A stretch of DNA of 64,000 nucleotides from an endosymbiont of Escarpia spicata (GTDB lineage Bacteria; Pseudomonadota; Gammaproteobacteria; Chromatiales; Chromatiaceae), in contig QFXE01000005.1 of NCBI GenBank assembly GCA_003349915.1, positions 124,001 through 188,000 of the forward strand, given 5' to 3'. The first letter of the stretch is position 1; each line of letters begins with the position of its first letter. Below the pieces are notes generated by a model, which worked only from the letters and a program-made list of their open reading frames with translations, searched no databases and was not told where the DNA came from. Made by a program: the position numbers and the translations under genes. Shown in pieces: positions 27,542-37,102 of the stretch.

Positions 27542-28111
27542 ATGAAGCAATTATTTATCAAAACACTACTCACTCTGCTGCTGACCGGCGCCTTTGCAAA
27601 TATTGCAGCGGCGGAGACGGTTCGGGTCATGATGGTGACCAATCAGGGAAATATCCTGTTGGCGCTGGATCGTGAAAAAGCGCCGGAAACTGTCGACAAC
27701 TTTGTCCAGTATGTGGAAGACGGCTTCTTCAATGGCACCATCTTCCACCGTGTTATCAAAGGCTTCATGATCCAGGGTGGCGGTTTTACCAGCGATATGG
27801 ATAGAAAAGAGCCCCGTGATCCGATCTCCAACGAAGCCAAGAATGGTCTGAAGAACAAACGCGGCAGCATCGCCATGGCCCGCACCAGCGCCCCCCACTC
27901 GGCCACCGCCCAGTTCTTCATCAACCACAAGGACAACACTACCCTCGATTACCCCAGCTTTGACGGTTGGGGTTATGCAGTGTTCGGAGAAGTGGTTGAA
28001 GGCATGGACGTGGTGGACAGCATTGCATCGCAACCGACCGGTTTCAAAGGCGGCATGGGTGATGTGCCCAACACTCCGATCGTCATCGAAAAGGTCAGCA
28101 TGGTTAAATAA
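27542..28111 (+). CDS. ppiA: Periplasmic peptidyl-prolyl cis-trans isomerase (cyclophilin)
   Basis: The 189-residue protein has a signal peptide (about 1-24, ending NIAAAE) and a bacterial cyclophilin domain: [35 protein letters not shown]. It should catalyse proline isomerisation during folding in the periplasm. It is followed 45 bp downstream by a cytoplasmic paralogue; the two probably arose by duplication. Confidence 0.92.
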   Translation: MKQLFIKTLLTLLLTGAFANIAAAETVRVMMVTNQGNILLALDREKAPETVDNFVQYVEDGFFNGTIFHRVIKGFMIQGGGFTSDMDRKEPRDPISNEAKNGLKNKRGSIAMARTSAPHSATAQFFINHKDNTTLDYPSFDGWGYAVFGEVVEGMDVVDSIASQPTGFKGGMGDVPNTPIVIEKVSMVK

Positions 28112-28156
28112 ACTCTGACCCGGCACAATTCCAACCTAAACAGACAGGCAATTTAC

Positions 28157-28645
28157 ATGATTACATTGACCACCAACCTCGGCCCCATCGTCATCGAGCT
28201 GGATGAAGAGAACGCACCCAACACCTGCGCCAACTTCAAGCAGTATGTCGAGGATGGCTTTTTCGACGGCACCATCTTCCACCGGGTCATCGGCAACTTC
28301 ATGATCCAGGGTGGCGGGTTCCTGCCAGGCATGGTCCAGAAGCAGACCCGCGATCCGATCGAAAACGAGGCGAAAAACGGACTTTCCAACGAGATCGGCT
28401 CCATCGCCATGGCCCGCACCGGAGACCCCCACTCCGCCACCGCCCAGTTCTTCATCAATGTCGCTAACAACAGCTTTCTCGACCATCCGGGACAGGACGG
28501 CTGGGGCTACTGCGTCTTCGCCAAGGTGACCTCCGGCATGGATGTGATCGACAAGATCAAGGGCGTTGACACCACCATGAACTCTGGCCACCAGGATGTT
28601 CCGGCGGAAGACATCATCATCGAAAAGGCAGAAATCACCGATTAA
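28157..28645 (+). CDS. ppiB: Cytoplasmic peptidyl-prolyl cis-trans isomerase B
   Basis: The 162-residue cyclophilin lacks a signal peptide (MITLTTNLGPIVIELDEENA). The active-site segments [33 protein letters not shown] and the C-terminal GWGYCVFAKV are present. It is the second gene of a probable two-gene unit with the periplasmic cyclophilin. Confidence 0.94.
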   Translation: MITLTTNLGPIVIELDEENAPNTCANFKQYVEDGFFDGTIFHRVIGNFMIQGGGFLPGMVQKQTRDPIENEAKNGLSNEIGSIAMARTGDPHSATAQFFINVANNSFLDHPGQDGWGYCVFAKVTSGMDVIDKIKGVDTTMNSGHQDVPAEDIIIEKAEITD

Positions 28646-28666
28646 ACGTCGGCTACTGAGTCGTTC

Positions 28667-28693
28667 GCAGGAGCGGCGGGGCGCCGCTCCTGC
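28667..28693. repeat. Perfect GC-rich hairpin (family E)
   Basis: GCAGGAGCGGC and GCCGCTCCTGC are perfect 11-bp inverted arms around a 5-nt loop. There is no T run after it, so it is not a standard intrinsic terminator. It lies between ppiB and lpxH and matches the cores of the elements at 1311 and 24037. Confidence 0.6.
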
Positions 28694-28740
28694 CGACTCT
28701 GCTCAGCAAGCTGCGTAAAATTAAACCCAAAGAGATTATA

Positions 28741-29472
28741 TTGGGCGAAGTCCTCTTCATATCAGACTTACACCTCTCCGGCGAACGGCCGGAGACGGTG
28801 CAACTGTTCCTCGATTTCCTCGAACACCGCGCCCCTGGCGCAGAAAAGCTCTATATTCTGGGTGACCTCTTCGACGCCTGGATCGGTGACGATCTCGAAA
28901 TCGAACCCGCGCCACAGATTAAGGCCGCACTAAAGAGACTCTACGATAGTGGCACCCGAATCCTGCTGATGCACGGCAACCGGGATTTCCTGCTTGGCGA
29001 GCAATTCTGCGCTCAGACCGGCGCGGAACTCATCAATGATCCAATACAGATCGATCTTTTTGGCACACCCACATTATTGATGCACGGAGACCTGCTCTGC
29101 ACCGATGACCTGCCCTATCAGGCCTTCCGCAAACAGGTTCGCGATCCGGCATTCATCACACAATTTCTCTCCAGGACCATTCCGGAGCGCATTGCCATTG
29201 CCCAGGAGTACCGGGCGAAGAGCGGTGAGGCAACCTCACTGAAAGCGTCAGAAATCATGGACATCAATCAAACGACTGTGGCGCAGTATATGGAGGATCG
29301 CAGCGTAAAACGTCTGATCCACGGACATACCCACCGTCCCGGCCGCCACGACTTCATGTTATCCGGCGTTGCAGTCAGCCGCTTTGTTTTGGGGGAGTGG
29401 CATCCAGATCATGCCGAATTTTTAGTGGCGTCGCCGGAAGGACTCAGGGTGGAAACCATCAAGCCAGGTTGA
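28741..29472 (+). CDS. lpxH: UDP-2,3-diacylglucosamine diphosphatase LpxH
   Basis: Forms lipid X in lipid A synthesis at the inner face of the membrane. The 243-residue metallophosphatase has ISDLHL, GDLFDAWIGDD, HGNRDFLLG, MHGDLLC and HGHTHRP, the metal ligands of LpxH. The start is a TTG at 28741, with AAAGAG about 7 bp upstream; no ATG gives a complete DLHL-containing N-terminus. Confidence 0.93.
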   Translation: MGEVLFISDLHLSGERPETVQLFLDFLEHRAPGAEKLYILGDLFDAWIGDDLEIEPAPQIKAALKRLYDSGTRILLMHGNRDFLLGEQFCAQTGAELINDPIQIDLFGTPTLLMHGDLLCTDDLPYQAFRKQVRDPAFITQFLSRTIPERIAIAQEYRAKSGEATSLKASEIMDINQTTVAQYMEDRSVKRLIHGHTHRPGRHDFMLSGVAVSRFVLGEWHPDHAEFLVASPEGLRVETIKPG

Positions 29473-29491
29473 TGGTTTTCAGACAGCCATC

Positions 29492-30307
29492 TCAATGTTT
29501 TGCACATAACGCCTCCAGGCGTTCCAACTCACTTTCCGAAAAGCCTGCATCCAGCCGCGCCTGCCGATGCAGGGGGCAACGAATTTCGCCGTTTAGAACG
29601 TTGTCCAGCAGATCGAAATAGGTGGTTTCAGGGTCCACTCCCCGCTGCTCACAGAGCCAGGCAAACCAGTTACTGCCGAACTGCACATGCCCCACCTCTT
29701 CGTCCAGGATCACCTGCAACACCGCCACCGTCTCCTGATCTCCCGCCTTGCGGAAGCGCGCCATGATGCCCGGCGTGACATCAAGCCCACGGGCCTCCAA
29801 CATGCGGGGCACCAACGCCATGCGGACCAGTGGGTCATCGGCGGTACGGACAGCCATCTCCCAAAGACCATTGTGGGCAGGAAAATCACCGTAATCGGCA
29901 CCTGCATCCCTCAGACGTTCCCGCAGCAGGCGGAAATGCCGCACCTCCTCCACCGCCACCTGTATCCAGTCGCTATAAAATTTCTCCGGCATGTCGGGGA
30001 AACGCTGCACTGCGTCCCAGGCCAGATTGATGGCATTGAATTCGATATGGGCTATGGCGTGGATCAGTGCGACACGTCCCTGCTCCGTGCCTAGACCGCG
30101 CCGGGGCAACTTGCTTGGATGCACCAGCTCCGGCAGAGGGGGATGACCTGCTTCTATGACATCGTCCGCAGGGCTCCAGTCGCTGAGTCCCAACTCCCCC
30201 AACCGCCAGGCCTGCGCCAACTGGTCTGTAAGATTCAGCTTTGCTTCCACTTCATTTTCCAGCAGGCAGCGGCGGGCAGCCCGATAGAGGCTTGTTTCGT
30301 TTTTCAT
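29492..30307 (-). CDS. DUF455 family ferritin-like protein
   Basis: The 271-residue protein has the DUF455 layout, with Glu/His pairs in HAIAHIEFNAINLA, EVRHFRLLRERLRD and EEVGHVQFGSNWF that could form a di-iron site. The role of the family is not well established. Its ATG overlaps the stop of the upstream glycerate kinase gene by one base (TAATG), so the two are translationally coupled. Confidence 0.88.
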   Translation of the reverse strand: MKNETSLYRAARRCLLENEVEAKLNLTDQLAQAWRLGELGLSDWSPADDVIEAGHPPLPELVHPSKLPRRGLGTEQGRVALIHAIAHIEFNAINLAWDAVQRFPDMPEKFYSDWIQVAVEEVRHFRLLRERLRDAGADYGDFPAHNGLWEMAVRTADDPLVRMALVPRMLEARGLDVTPGIMARFRKAGDQETVAVLQVILDEEVGHVQFGSNWFAWLCEQRGVDPETTYFDLLDNVLNGEIRCPLHRQARLDAGFSESELERLEALCAKH

Positions 30308-31533
30308 TACAACTTCAGTCCCAACATCAGATCCATCACATTTGTCCCGGTAGGCCCTGTGGTCACCAGATCTCCGCTCGCCTCCAACAAAGAACCTGAG
30401 TCGGCCTGCCGCAGTGCCTCACCCGGGTCGAAACCCTCATTTCGTGCTCGGGTCAGTGTGGCGCCATCCACCACTGCACCCGCATCTTCGGTGGGACCAT
30501 CAGTGCCGTCCGTACCGGCAGCGAGAAACCAAAGATTGTCGTGGCCCCGCAACACTCCCGCAGCGGCCAGGGCCAGATGCTGATTACGGCCGCCCTGCCC
30601 CGGTTCAGACGGCAAGACAATCGTTGTCTCCCCACCCCAAATCATCACACCTGGCTCTGCGGTTTTGAGTTCATCAGCCAGCCGCACGCCTGCCGACGAT
30701 GCATCTCCGGCTACGAACTCATCCACCATTGTTGCCCGATAGCCCAGTTTCCGGGCTTCCCGAGCCGCAGCAGCCTTTGCCCGCTCCAGGTTAGCGATGA
30801 TCTCGATGGCTGGACCATGGCCTACATAAATCCGCCGCTGTCGAATGGCCTGTCTGACAACCGAATCCAGCCAGTCGGGCAGGCTCAGGTTTTCCATTCC
30901 ATCAGGCGTTATCATCTCCGGCACCAACAGTCCGGAACCGATCACGTCAGGTTCATCTCCCGGCACATCGGAGATTGCCAGTGCAGTCACCGATCGATCA
31001 CCCACCCAGTGCAGCAATCCACCGCCCTTGATTCGGGAGAGCGCCTTGCGCACCCGGTTCATCTCACCAATCGCCAGACCGCTGCCCAGCAGCCAGCGAT
31101 TGGCGCGGACCAGAAAATCACCCCCCACACCGTCGACAGGAGACTCAACCAGGCTGGATGCTCCCCCTGAAAGCAGAAAAAGCAGCGGTCTCTCTGGTTC
31201 TTGTTGAAGAAAAGTGATCAGGCGATCACCCGCCGCCAGACTCCTGCTATCAGGCAGTGGATGGCCAGCCTCAAACAGCTCCCAGTCCGGCAAACTGGCC
31301 GAAACACTACCCAGATGGCCATGCTTGGAGATCACCAGCGCCGAGACAATACGTTTGCCAAGAATCTCTCTGGCCCCCATGGCCATAGCTCCCGCCGCCT
31401 TACCCACGGCCACTAGGGATATTTGGCCCTTTAACGGCCTCTGCCGCAGCCTCTCCCTTACGCAGCGGCGGCCGTCCACCGCCCGCAGCGCGGCATCGAA
31501 GATCTCCAGCAGTGACATGCGGGGCGTGCTCAT
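30307..31533 (-). CDS. Glycerate 2-kinase (GckA/TtuD, MOFRL family)
   Basis: The 408-residue protein has the DUF4147 N-terminal domain (LVAVGKAAGAMAMGA, LLFLLSGGASSLVESPVDGV, LSRIKGGGLL) and a MOFRL C-terminal domain (GGETTIVLPSEPGQGGRNQH, AAGTDGTDGPTEDAGA). Enzymes of this family phosphorylate glycerate to 2-phosphoglycerate in glyoxylate or tartrate metabolism. First gene of an operon with the DUF455 gene. Confidence 0.92.
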   Translation of the reverse strand: MSTPRMSLLEIFDAALRAVDGRRCVRERLRQRPLKGQISLVAVGKAAGAMAMGAREILGKRIVSALVISKHGHLGSVSASLPDWELFEAGHPLPDSRSLAAGDRLITFLQQEPERPLLFLLSGGASSLVESPVDGVGGDFLVRANRWLLGSGLAIGEMNRVRKALSRIKGGGLLHWVGDRSVTALAISDVPGDEPDVIGSGLLVPEMITPDGMENLSLPDWLDSVVRQAIRQRRIYVGHGPAIEIIANLERAKAAAAREARKLGYRATMVDEFVAGDASSAGVRLADELKTAEPGVMIWGGETTIVLPSEPGQGGRNQHLALAAAGVLRGHDNLWFLAAGTDGTDGPTEDAGAVVDGATLTRARNEGFDPGEALRQADSGSLLEASGDLVTTGPTGTNVMDLMLGLKL

Positions 31534-31690
31534 GGTCTGATTTTCCCACGATTGCCGTCAAATAGCCGTAGACATCTTCCTCATAAGCCGCTCAAGGCAG
31601 TCTCCCGAAAAGAATTACCATCTTCTTCTTAATTCCCGGACTCTCCTGAGGTAAACTGACCCGATTTGAAGCACCATCGGAGAAGCCGCG

Positions 31691-32620
31691 TTGGGAAGCA
31701 TACAGTTACGCCGTAACTTCAGTCGAAACATCCTGATCAGGATGGTCATCATGTCCACCCTGGTCGCGGGACTGATTGTCTGGAAGTTCGATTTCATCAA
31801 CCAGGTCTATTTCCGGGACCAGCTCACCAGCACCGGCCTGATCATTAACGGCACCATTGTCGGGCTGTTCTTTATCGGCATTCTGCGCATGATCCTTATC
31901 TTCATCCACTATGTCCGTGAAGAGAATGCGCTGATCCGTTTCGTGCGCAATCTGCGGGAAGGAATGGAAGAGCCCTACGCCCAGCTACCGAAAAAATCCA
32001 TTATCGTGATGCGCTACCGCATCATGGAAGGACTTTTCAAAGCGAACTGCCCGGTCAACCACGGCTCACTGGCGTCCACCCTGTTGGCCAACGAGAGCAC
32101 GCGCAACAGCCTGCCGAAGTTCATCAACAATATCCTGATCCTGACCGGTGTTTTCGGCACAATCGTCTCCCTCTCCATCGCCCTGATCGGCGCCTCTGAC
32201 CTGCTGGAGAATGCGATCAATGTGGGTGGTATGGGCATGGTGGTACACGGCATGTCCACCGCGCTCTCCACCACCATTACCGCGATTGTCTGCTACGTCA
32301 TCTTCGGCTATTTCCACCTCAAACTCACCGACGTCCAGACCAATCTTGTCAGTGCCGTGGAACAGGTCACGGTCAACGAACTGATCCCGCGTTTCCATGT
32401 CCATACCGACAGCGTTCTCTACGAGTTCACCGGCCTGATCCGCTCCATGCAGGGCCTGGTCAACCAGATGGGCCAGTCACAACAGGCCGTTCAGGAGATG
32501 GAAGAGCACATGCTCACCACGCTGGATGGCTTTGCTGAACAGTCGAAGCCTCACACCCGCGACATGGCCGATATCAAACACATCCTGATTCGCGGCTTTC
32601 GACTGCGCCAGCCTGAATAA
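31691..32620 (+). CDS. MotA/TolQ/ExbB-like proton channel subunit
   Basis: A 309-residue inner-membrane protein with four predicted spans: about 14-31, 48-72, 143-166 and 182-207. The last two carry the MotA/TolQ/ExbB signature (LTGVFGTIVSLSIALIGASD and HGMSTALSTTITAIVCYVIF). The loop between spans 2 and 3 is about 70 residues and cytoplasmic. The start is a TTG at 31691 with GGAGAAG about 7 bp upstream; no ATG fits. It is followed after 5 bp by the MotB-like partner. Which work the pair drives is unknown. Confidence 0.8.
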   Translation: MGSIQLRRNFSRNILIRMVIMSTLVAGLIVWKFDFINQVYFRDQLTSTGLIINGTIVGLFFIGILRMILIFIHYVREENALIRFVRNLREGMEEPYAQLPKKSIIVMRYRIMEGLFKANCPVNHGSLASTLLANESTRNSLPKFINNILILTGVFGTIVSLSIALIGASDLLENAINVGGMGMVVHGMSTALSTTITAIVCYVIFGYFHLKLTDVQTNLVSAVEQVTVNELIPRFHVHTDSVLYEFTGLIRSMQGLVNQMGQSQQAVQEMEEHMLTTLDGFAEQSKPHTRDMADIKHILIRGFRLRQPE

Positions 32621-32625
32621 ACGGC

Positions 32626-33666
32626 ATGGATAACAGCTTCGTCGATCTGCGACTGAACCACCACGCAGCCCAGGCTGAGGAGGGTTTCTGGCCCTCTTTT
32701 ACCGATATCATGACGGTAATCCTCATGATATTCATGCTCGCTATGGTGGTTCTGTTGATCCGTAATATGGAGCTGCTGGACCAGCTGCGCTCAACCATGG
32801 CTGCAGAGCAGGAGGCGATGGAACTGGTTAAGACGACGGGCGAGGAGAATCAGACGCTGGAGGAGCGCCTGCTCTCCCGTGAATATGAGCTCTCGATGAT
32901 GCGCATGCAGCTGATGCGCTCGGAGGAGCAGCAGGAAGCGGCCATCGCCAGCCAGTTGCACCAGATCAGCAGCCTGTCACGGGAACGGGACGACCTGGAG
33001 AGCAACGTAACCCGCCTTACCCATGACAAAGACGATCTCAACATTCTGGTCACCCGGCTCACCCACGACAAAGACAACCTCAATGTCCAGGTCACCCGGC
33101 TGACAACAGATACCAACCGCCTGCAGTTGCAGATCGACGACGCCACCCGCAGCATTGAAAATCTGACTGAAGACATGAATCGAGTCTCCAGCCGTCACGC
33201 TTTGACCCAGGACGAACTGGATAGCCTGCGCACTTCTTTTCGCGCCCAAAGTGAGGAACTGGCTCAGGCACAGGCCAAAAATGTGGACGCAGATCAAACG
33301 CTTGCCGATCTGAAGATCGACTTTCAGGCACTCAAGATCAAATATGACAAACTTGTCAGGCCTGCCCGCACCTCCCGGGATAAATTTGTCGTGGTGGTGC
33401 GTTTCGCCAAGATCAAAGGTCAGCTTGTCATTGATTACAAGGCGCCCGGAAGCGAATCCTTCAAGACCGTGTCGCGCAAACAGCTCGATCAGTCACTTAC
33501 CCGCCTAAAAGCGCACAAAGCCAACCAGCTTTACGTCAAGGTCATCATCCCGAAGAACAGCGGTCTGTCTTATAACGAGGCTTGGACCTTCACTAACCAG
33601 ATGCACAAGAAGTATGACTACTACTTCCAGGAAGACGCGAAAAAAGAGCGTATGATCAACGAGTAA
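32626..33666 (+). CDS. MotB/TolR-like protein with long coiled coil and unknown C-terminal domain
   Basis: The 346-residue protein has a short N-terminal cytoplasmic part, then EEGFWPSFTDIMTVILMIFM, with Asp27 at the start of the single membrane span (about 28-46), the position of the proton-carrying Asp in MotB/TolR/ExbD. Residues 50 to about 250 form a coiled coil with a 14-residue repeat (VTRLTHDKDDLNIL, VTRLTHDKDNLNVQ). The C-terminal 90 residues (RDKFVVVVRFAKIKGQLVID) are alpha/beta-like and do not resemble the OmpA peptidoglycan-binding domain. Confidence 0.75.
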   Translation: MDNSFVDLRLNHHAAQAEEGFWPSFTDIMTVILMIFMLAMVVLLIRNMELLDQLRSTMAAEQEAMELVKTTGEENQTLEERLLSREYELSMMRMQLMRSEEQQEAAIASQLHQISSLSRERDDLESNVTRLTHDKDDLNILVTRLTHDKDNLNVQVTRLTTDTNRLQLQIDDATRSIENLTEDMNRVSSRHALTQDELDSLRTSFRAQSEELAQAQAKNVDADQTLADLKIDFQALKIKYDKLVRPARTSRDKFVVVVRFAKIKGQLVIDYKAPGSESFKTVSRKQLDQSLTRLKAHKANQLYVKVIIPKNSGLSYNEAWTFTNQMHKKYDYYFQEDAKKERMINE

Positions 33667-33811
33667 ACAGCAAGCATTCACGACCGGCGGGGCAGCCTGA
33701 TCCCGTAAAAACGGTCAGTCTGCCCTTAGATTCCCTAAGCCGCCTGTTTGCATGGAATTCCAGCGCCAAACAGTTAAAATAAGATGAATTCCAAACGCAC
33801 GAGAATCTTCT

Positions 33812-34669
33812 GTGAATTCAGCACTCTATCCATCCGAATCAGAACTGCGAAATGCCTATGAAATAATGAAAGGCATAGCCGTTCCCTCCCTGCCCAAGGT
33901 GGTACTCACCATTGAGAAAGAGATGCAGAACAAGGATGCCAACATAGCTGAAATTGCCGACCTGATCAGTCAGGATGCTGCAATTTCCGGGCTGGTACTG
34001 AAGACCATCAACTCCCCTGCGTTTGGCATGCGCCGAAAATTTGAATCAATTCAACATGCTTCGGTTCTGCTGGGCCTGGAAAACATCAAGAACCTGGTGA
34101 TCGCTTCTGCGCTGAAACATGTATTCGAAACTAACCAGCCCGCAGTGCAAATGATCTGGGAAGATGTCAATGCAGTTGCCCAGTGCGCTGTCTGGATCTC
34201 CAGCTCAATCACTTCAATTGCCAATGATGAAGCCTATCTCGCCGGTCTCTTTCATAAATCCGACGCTCTCCTTATGGCTAAACGCTTCACCGACTATGAT
34301 CAGGTTCTCAGGGTAGGGAAGTCAGATCCCGGGAAGTGGATAGAAGAGGAAGAGCGAAGGTACGGGACCAACCACGCGATAATCGGATTTATCCTGGCCG
34401 AGAGTTGGAAATTACCCGAGATCATCTGTCTGACTATTCTTCACCACCATCGAGAGTCGTGCAGTGAAATTGAAGATGAAAAACTCAGAGAGCTGATTGC
34501 GACCATTAAGGTGGCCAACTACATTCTTGACATAATTCTGTTGAGGGAATCCACAACCGCAAGCGACACACTCAATTTCTTTGCAAAGGCGATAAAAGAA
34601 CTGGCGCTGAGCAGTGATGAAATTGAGACTTTGAAAGACCAAATGACTGAGTTTATTTTTTCAAAATAG
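33812..34669 (+). CDS. HDOD domain protein
   Basis: The 285-residue protein is an HDOD domain (LPKVVLTIEKEM, LISQDAAISGLVLKTINSPAFG, IQHASVLLGLENIKNLV). The catalytic HD pair of true HD phosphohydrolases is not kept (GLFHKSDAL replaces GLLHDIG), as is normal in HDOD proteins, which act in signalling by protein contact. The start is GTG 33812. It is 145 bp downstream of the MotAB-like pair; co-transcription is uncertain. Confidence 0.88.
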   Translation: MNSALYPSESELRNAYEIMKGIAVPSLPKVVLTIEKEMQNKDANIAEIADLISQDAAISGLVLKTINSPAFGMRRKFESIQHASVLLGLENIKNLVIASALKHVFETNQPAVQMIWEDVNAVAQCAVWISSSITSIANDEAYLAGLFHKSDALLMAKRFTDYDQVLRVGKSDPGKWIEEEERRYGTNHAIIGFILAESWKLPEIICLTILHHHRESCSEIEDEKLRELIATIKVANYILDIILLRESTTASDTLNFFAKAIKELALSSDEIETLKDQMTEFIFSK

Positions 34670-34854
34670 ACATCTAAGGCCCATTTGTACCAATAAAAGA
34701 CCGCAGGCAGCGTATGGGACAGTGCTGTACCGCCGGATAGTTCTTTATTGAGTGCTGTTGGGACTCCCTCTGCAAGCAAAATCGTTCTACAATTGAATTA
34801 TCGATTGTTCTGCCATATTGGAAAAGGCCTAATAGCTCCAGAAAGCGGTTTTCT

Positions 34855-35412
34855 ATGTTTACCAGAGACAAAATCAGCACCGGCACTCCCTATTATCAAC
34901 GATGCCTGTTCGTTTGTATTTTGGCTGGCTTGCTGAACGGCTGTTCCTCCAATGTGCCCGAACTAATCAAAAAAGCTCCACCAGGAAATATTCAAATTTC
35001 TGAGGTCCACCAGGCTGCAGGGCGTTTCAAACACTCCCGGGTTCGCTGGGGCGGCACTATTATCAGAGTGGATAATCTCAAAGAGAGCACCCTCATCGAA
35101 GTATTGGCACGCTCGCTGGCCTCGGAGGGAAAACCCGATTCTGGCAGTGATGGGCAGGGGCGCTTCATGGTCAAAGTGAAGGGGTTTCTCGATCCGGAAG
35201 AGTATCCAAAAGACCGATTACTCACCGTAACCGGATCTGTCACCCAGGCGATTGAGCGCAGTGTCGGCGACTATAGCTACACCTATCCAGTGGTCGAGGC
35301 AGAAGTCTACTTTCTCTGGCCGGAAGAGAAGGATTATCCTTATCGCTACTATCGTGATCCCTTTTATGACCCCTGGTATCCTTTTGGGTACAGGTACCCT
35401 TACTACTGGTAG
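34855..35412 (+). CDS. Slp family outer-membrane lipoprotein
   Basis: The 185-residue precursor has a signal peptide with lipobox LLNGC and the Slp core: FKHSRVRWGGTIIRVDN, TLIEVLARSLASEGKPD, RFMVKVKGFLDPEEY, LLTVTGSVTQ. The tail is rich in Tyr, Pro and Asp. Slp proteins are outer-membrane lipoproteins linked to stress in E. coli. A paralogue follows after 9 bp. Confidence 0.88.
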   Translation: MFTRDKISTGTPYYQRCLFVCILAGLLNGCSSNVPELIKKAPPGNIQISEVHQAAGRFKHSRVRWGGTIIRVDNLKESTLIEVLARSLASEGKPDSGSDGQGRFMVKVKGFLDPEEYPKDRLLTVTGSVTQAIERSVGDYSYTYPVVEAEVYFLWPEEKDYPYRYYRDPFYDPWYPFGYRYPYYW

Positions 35413-35421
35413 GGCATATCC

Positions 35422-35958
35422 ATGACAAAGTATTTCAAGCGCATTTTCTTCGTCACCCTGTGCCTGTTTTTGGCTGCTTGCGCCGCCCCGCAAACCCGGG
35501 CACCGGCAGGAGATCGTTCAGTCACGCCAAAACAGATAGCTGAAAAAAACCGGAGTATCGGGGCATCCCCTGTGGAATGGGGTGGTGTAATTATGGAATT
35601 GCGGAATCTGAAGAGCAGCAGTGAACTTGAAATAATTGCTTACCCTTTACAAGAGAACGGCAAACCGGATCTCGATGCTTCTCCAACCGGGCGCTTTATC
35701 GCGGTCACACCTGGATACCTTGAGAGTGTCGACTATAGCAAGGGGCGCCAGGTCACCATTAGCGGCCCTGTCAGTGAAATCAGAACGGGCAAGGTTGGCG
35801 AGGCGGATTACCAATTCCCGGTCATCAATACAGCCGATGCCCATCTTTGGCCGAAAGCAGTAGCACAACGCGATACCAAACCCAGAATACACTTCGGCAT
35901 TGGCGTCGGTAGCGGCGGTTACTCCCGCGGCGGCGTCGGGATCGGAGTCGGTTTTTGA
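35422..35958 (+). CDS. Slp family outer-membrane lipoprotein (second copy)
   Basis: The 178-residue precursor has lipobox LAAC and the same order of motifs as the preceding gene (VEWGGVIMELRN, LEIIAYPLQENGKPD, GRFIAVTPGYLESVDY, VTISGPVSE), but a Gly-rich tail (GVGSGGYSRGGVGIGVGF). It is a tandem paralogue in the same operon. Confidence 0.88.
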   Translation: MTKYFKRIFFVTLCLFLAACAAPQTRAPAGDRSVTPKQIAEKNRSIGASPVEWGGVIMELRNLKSSSELEIIAYPLQENGKPDLDASPTGRFIAVTPGYLESVDYSKGRQVTISGPVSEIRTGKVGEADYQFPVINTADAHLWPKAVAQRDTKPRIHFGIGVGSGGYSRGGVGIGVGF

Positions 35959-36013
35959 GCGTCACACAATTTAACAGCCACCTGCGTGCTGCAATCTGTA
36001 GAAAGGTATGATC

Positions 36014-37093
36014 ATGGAATGGCTGTCTAATACATTCCCTTTGTTCAGCCACTATATGCCGGCACTTATCACGGCCGCAGTCATTGTCGTGATCGTCTGG
36101 ACATCCAACAGATTCCTCATCACCCAGCGCACTAACCTGGGCGCAGAGGCAAAGCTGCCCCGCCAGTTACTCATTCTAGGCCTGACATTGGTCGGAATAC
36201 TGATCCTGCTCTTTCAAATCCCGATGTCGGAGGTCGCGCGAGGACAGATACTCGGTCTGCTTGGCATCGTACTTACCGGTGTCATCGGCCTCTCATCCAC
36301 TACCTTTATCACCAATATCATGGCCGGGATGATGCTGCGGGTGGTGCGCAGCTTTCGATCCGGGGATTTCATCCGTATCGGCGATCAATTTGGGAAAGTC
36401 ACTGACCGGGGGCTGTTTCACACTGAGATCCAAACCGAAGACCGGGACCTGACAATCTTTCCAAATCTGTTTCTGATCACGACGCCTGTCACGGTCGTCC
36501 GCAGGTCAGGCACAATTATCTCAACAACTCTCTCTCTTGGTTATGAAATACCCCGCGCCAGTATAGAGGCGTTATTAATCGAAGCGGCGGAAGAGGTAAA
36601 ATTATCCGAATGTTTCGTTCAAGTCACCGAGATTGGCGATTACGCGGTAACCTATCGAATCGCAGGATTTCTGCCGGAAGTGAAACATCTATTGACTGCC
36701 CGCTCGAATCTGCGAAAGATGGTACTGGATGTGCTTCACCAAAACGGCATCGAAATCGTTTCTCCGTCCTTTATGAACCAGCGCCAATATGGATTGGAGA
36801 GTCGGTTTATTCCGACGGACACAAGTGCCAAACAGGATGATTTGGTTGCCAGTGACGATTCACCTGAAACCATCATGTTCGACAAGGCAGATGAGGCAGA
36901 AGAGCTCGACCAATTCCGTGATGAGCTTGAGCGCCGCAAATCGCGTAATCAGGAACTCAGCGAATTGCTAAAAACCAGCAGCGAATCCGATACGACGTCG
37001 ATCAAAGCAGAGGTCGAATCCAACGAACAGCGAATCCTTCAACTTTCAGAAATTATTGAAACGAAAACATCTGATTCAAAGCCTGAAAAATAA
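36014..37093 (+). CDS. MscS-type mechanosensitive channel
   Basis: The 359-residue protein has spans near 10-32, 50-70 and 78-105. The last contains the pore-like GLLGIVLTGVIGLSSTTFITNI, followed by MRVVRSFRSGDFIRIGDQFGKV, the MscS beta-domain start. The C-terminus (about 285-358) is an acidic coiled coil, an extension over E. coli MscS. ATG 36014 has AAAGG at a better distance than the ATG two codons upstream. It is 55 bp after the Slp pair. Confidence 0.87.
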   Translation: MEWLSNTFPLFSHYMPALITAAVIVVIVWTSNRFLITQRTNLGAEAKLPRQLLILGLTLVGILILLFQIPMSEVARGQILGLLGIVLTGVIGLSSTTFITNIMAGMMLRVVRSFRSGDFIRIGDQFGKVTDRGLFHTEIQTEDRDLTIFPNLFLITTPVTVVRRSGTIISTTLSLGYEIPRASIEALLIEAAEEVKLSECFVQVTEIGDYAVTYRIAGFLPEVKHLLTARSNLRKMVLDVLHQNGIEIVSPSFMNQRQYGLESRFIPTDTSAKQDDLVASDDSPETIMFDKADEAEELDQFRDELERRKSRNQELSELLKTSSESDTTSIKAEVESNEQRILQLSEIIETKTSDSKPEK

Positions 37094-37102
37094 TAAAGTT
37101 AG

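Noticed and set aside
28667-28693. Rho-independent terminator after ppiB
   Set aside because: The stem is perfect but no T run follows on either strand; it matches the dispersed family E hairpins.
31691-33666. Zorya anti-phage defence (ZorA-ZorB)
   Set aside because: The MotA-like protein lacks the long ZorA tail, the MotB-like protein lacks an OmpA domain, and no ZorC, ZorD or ZorE genes follow.
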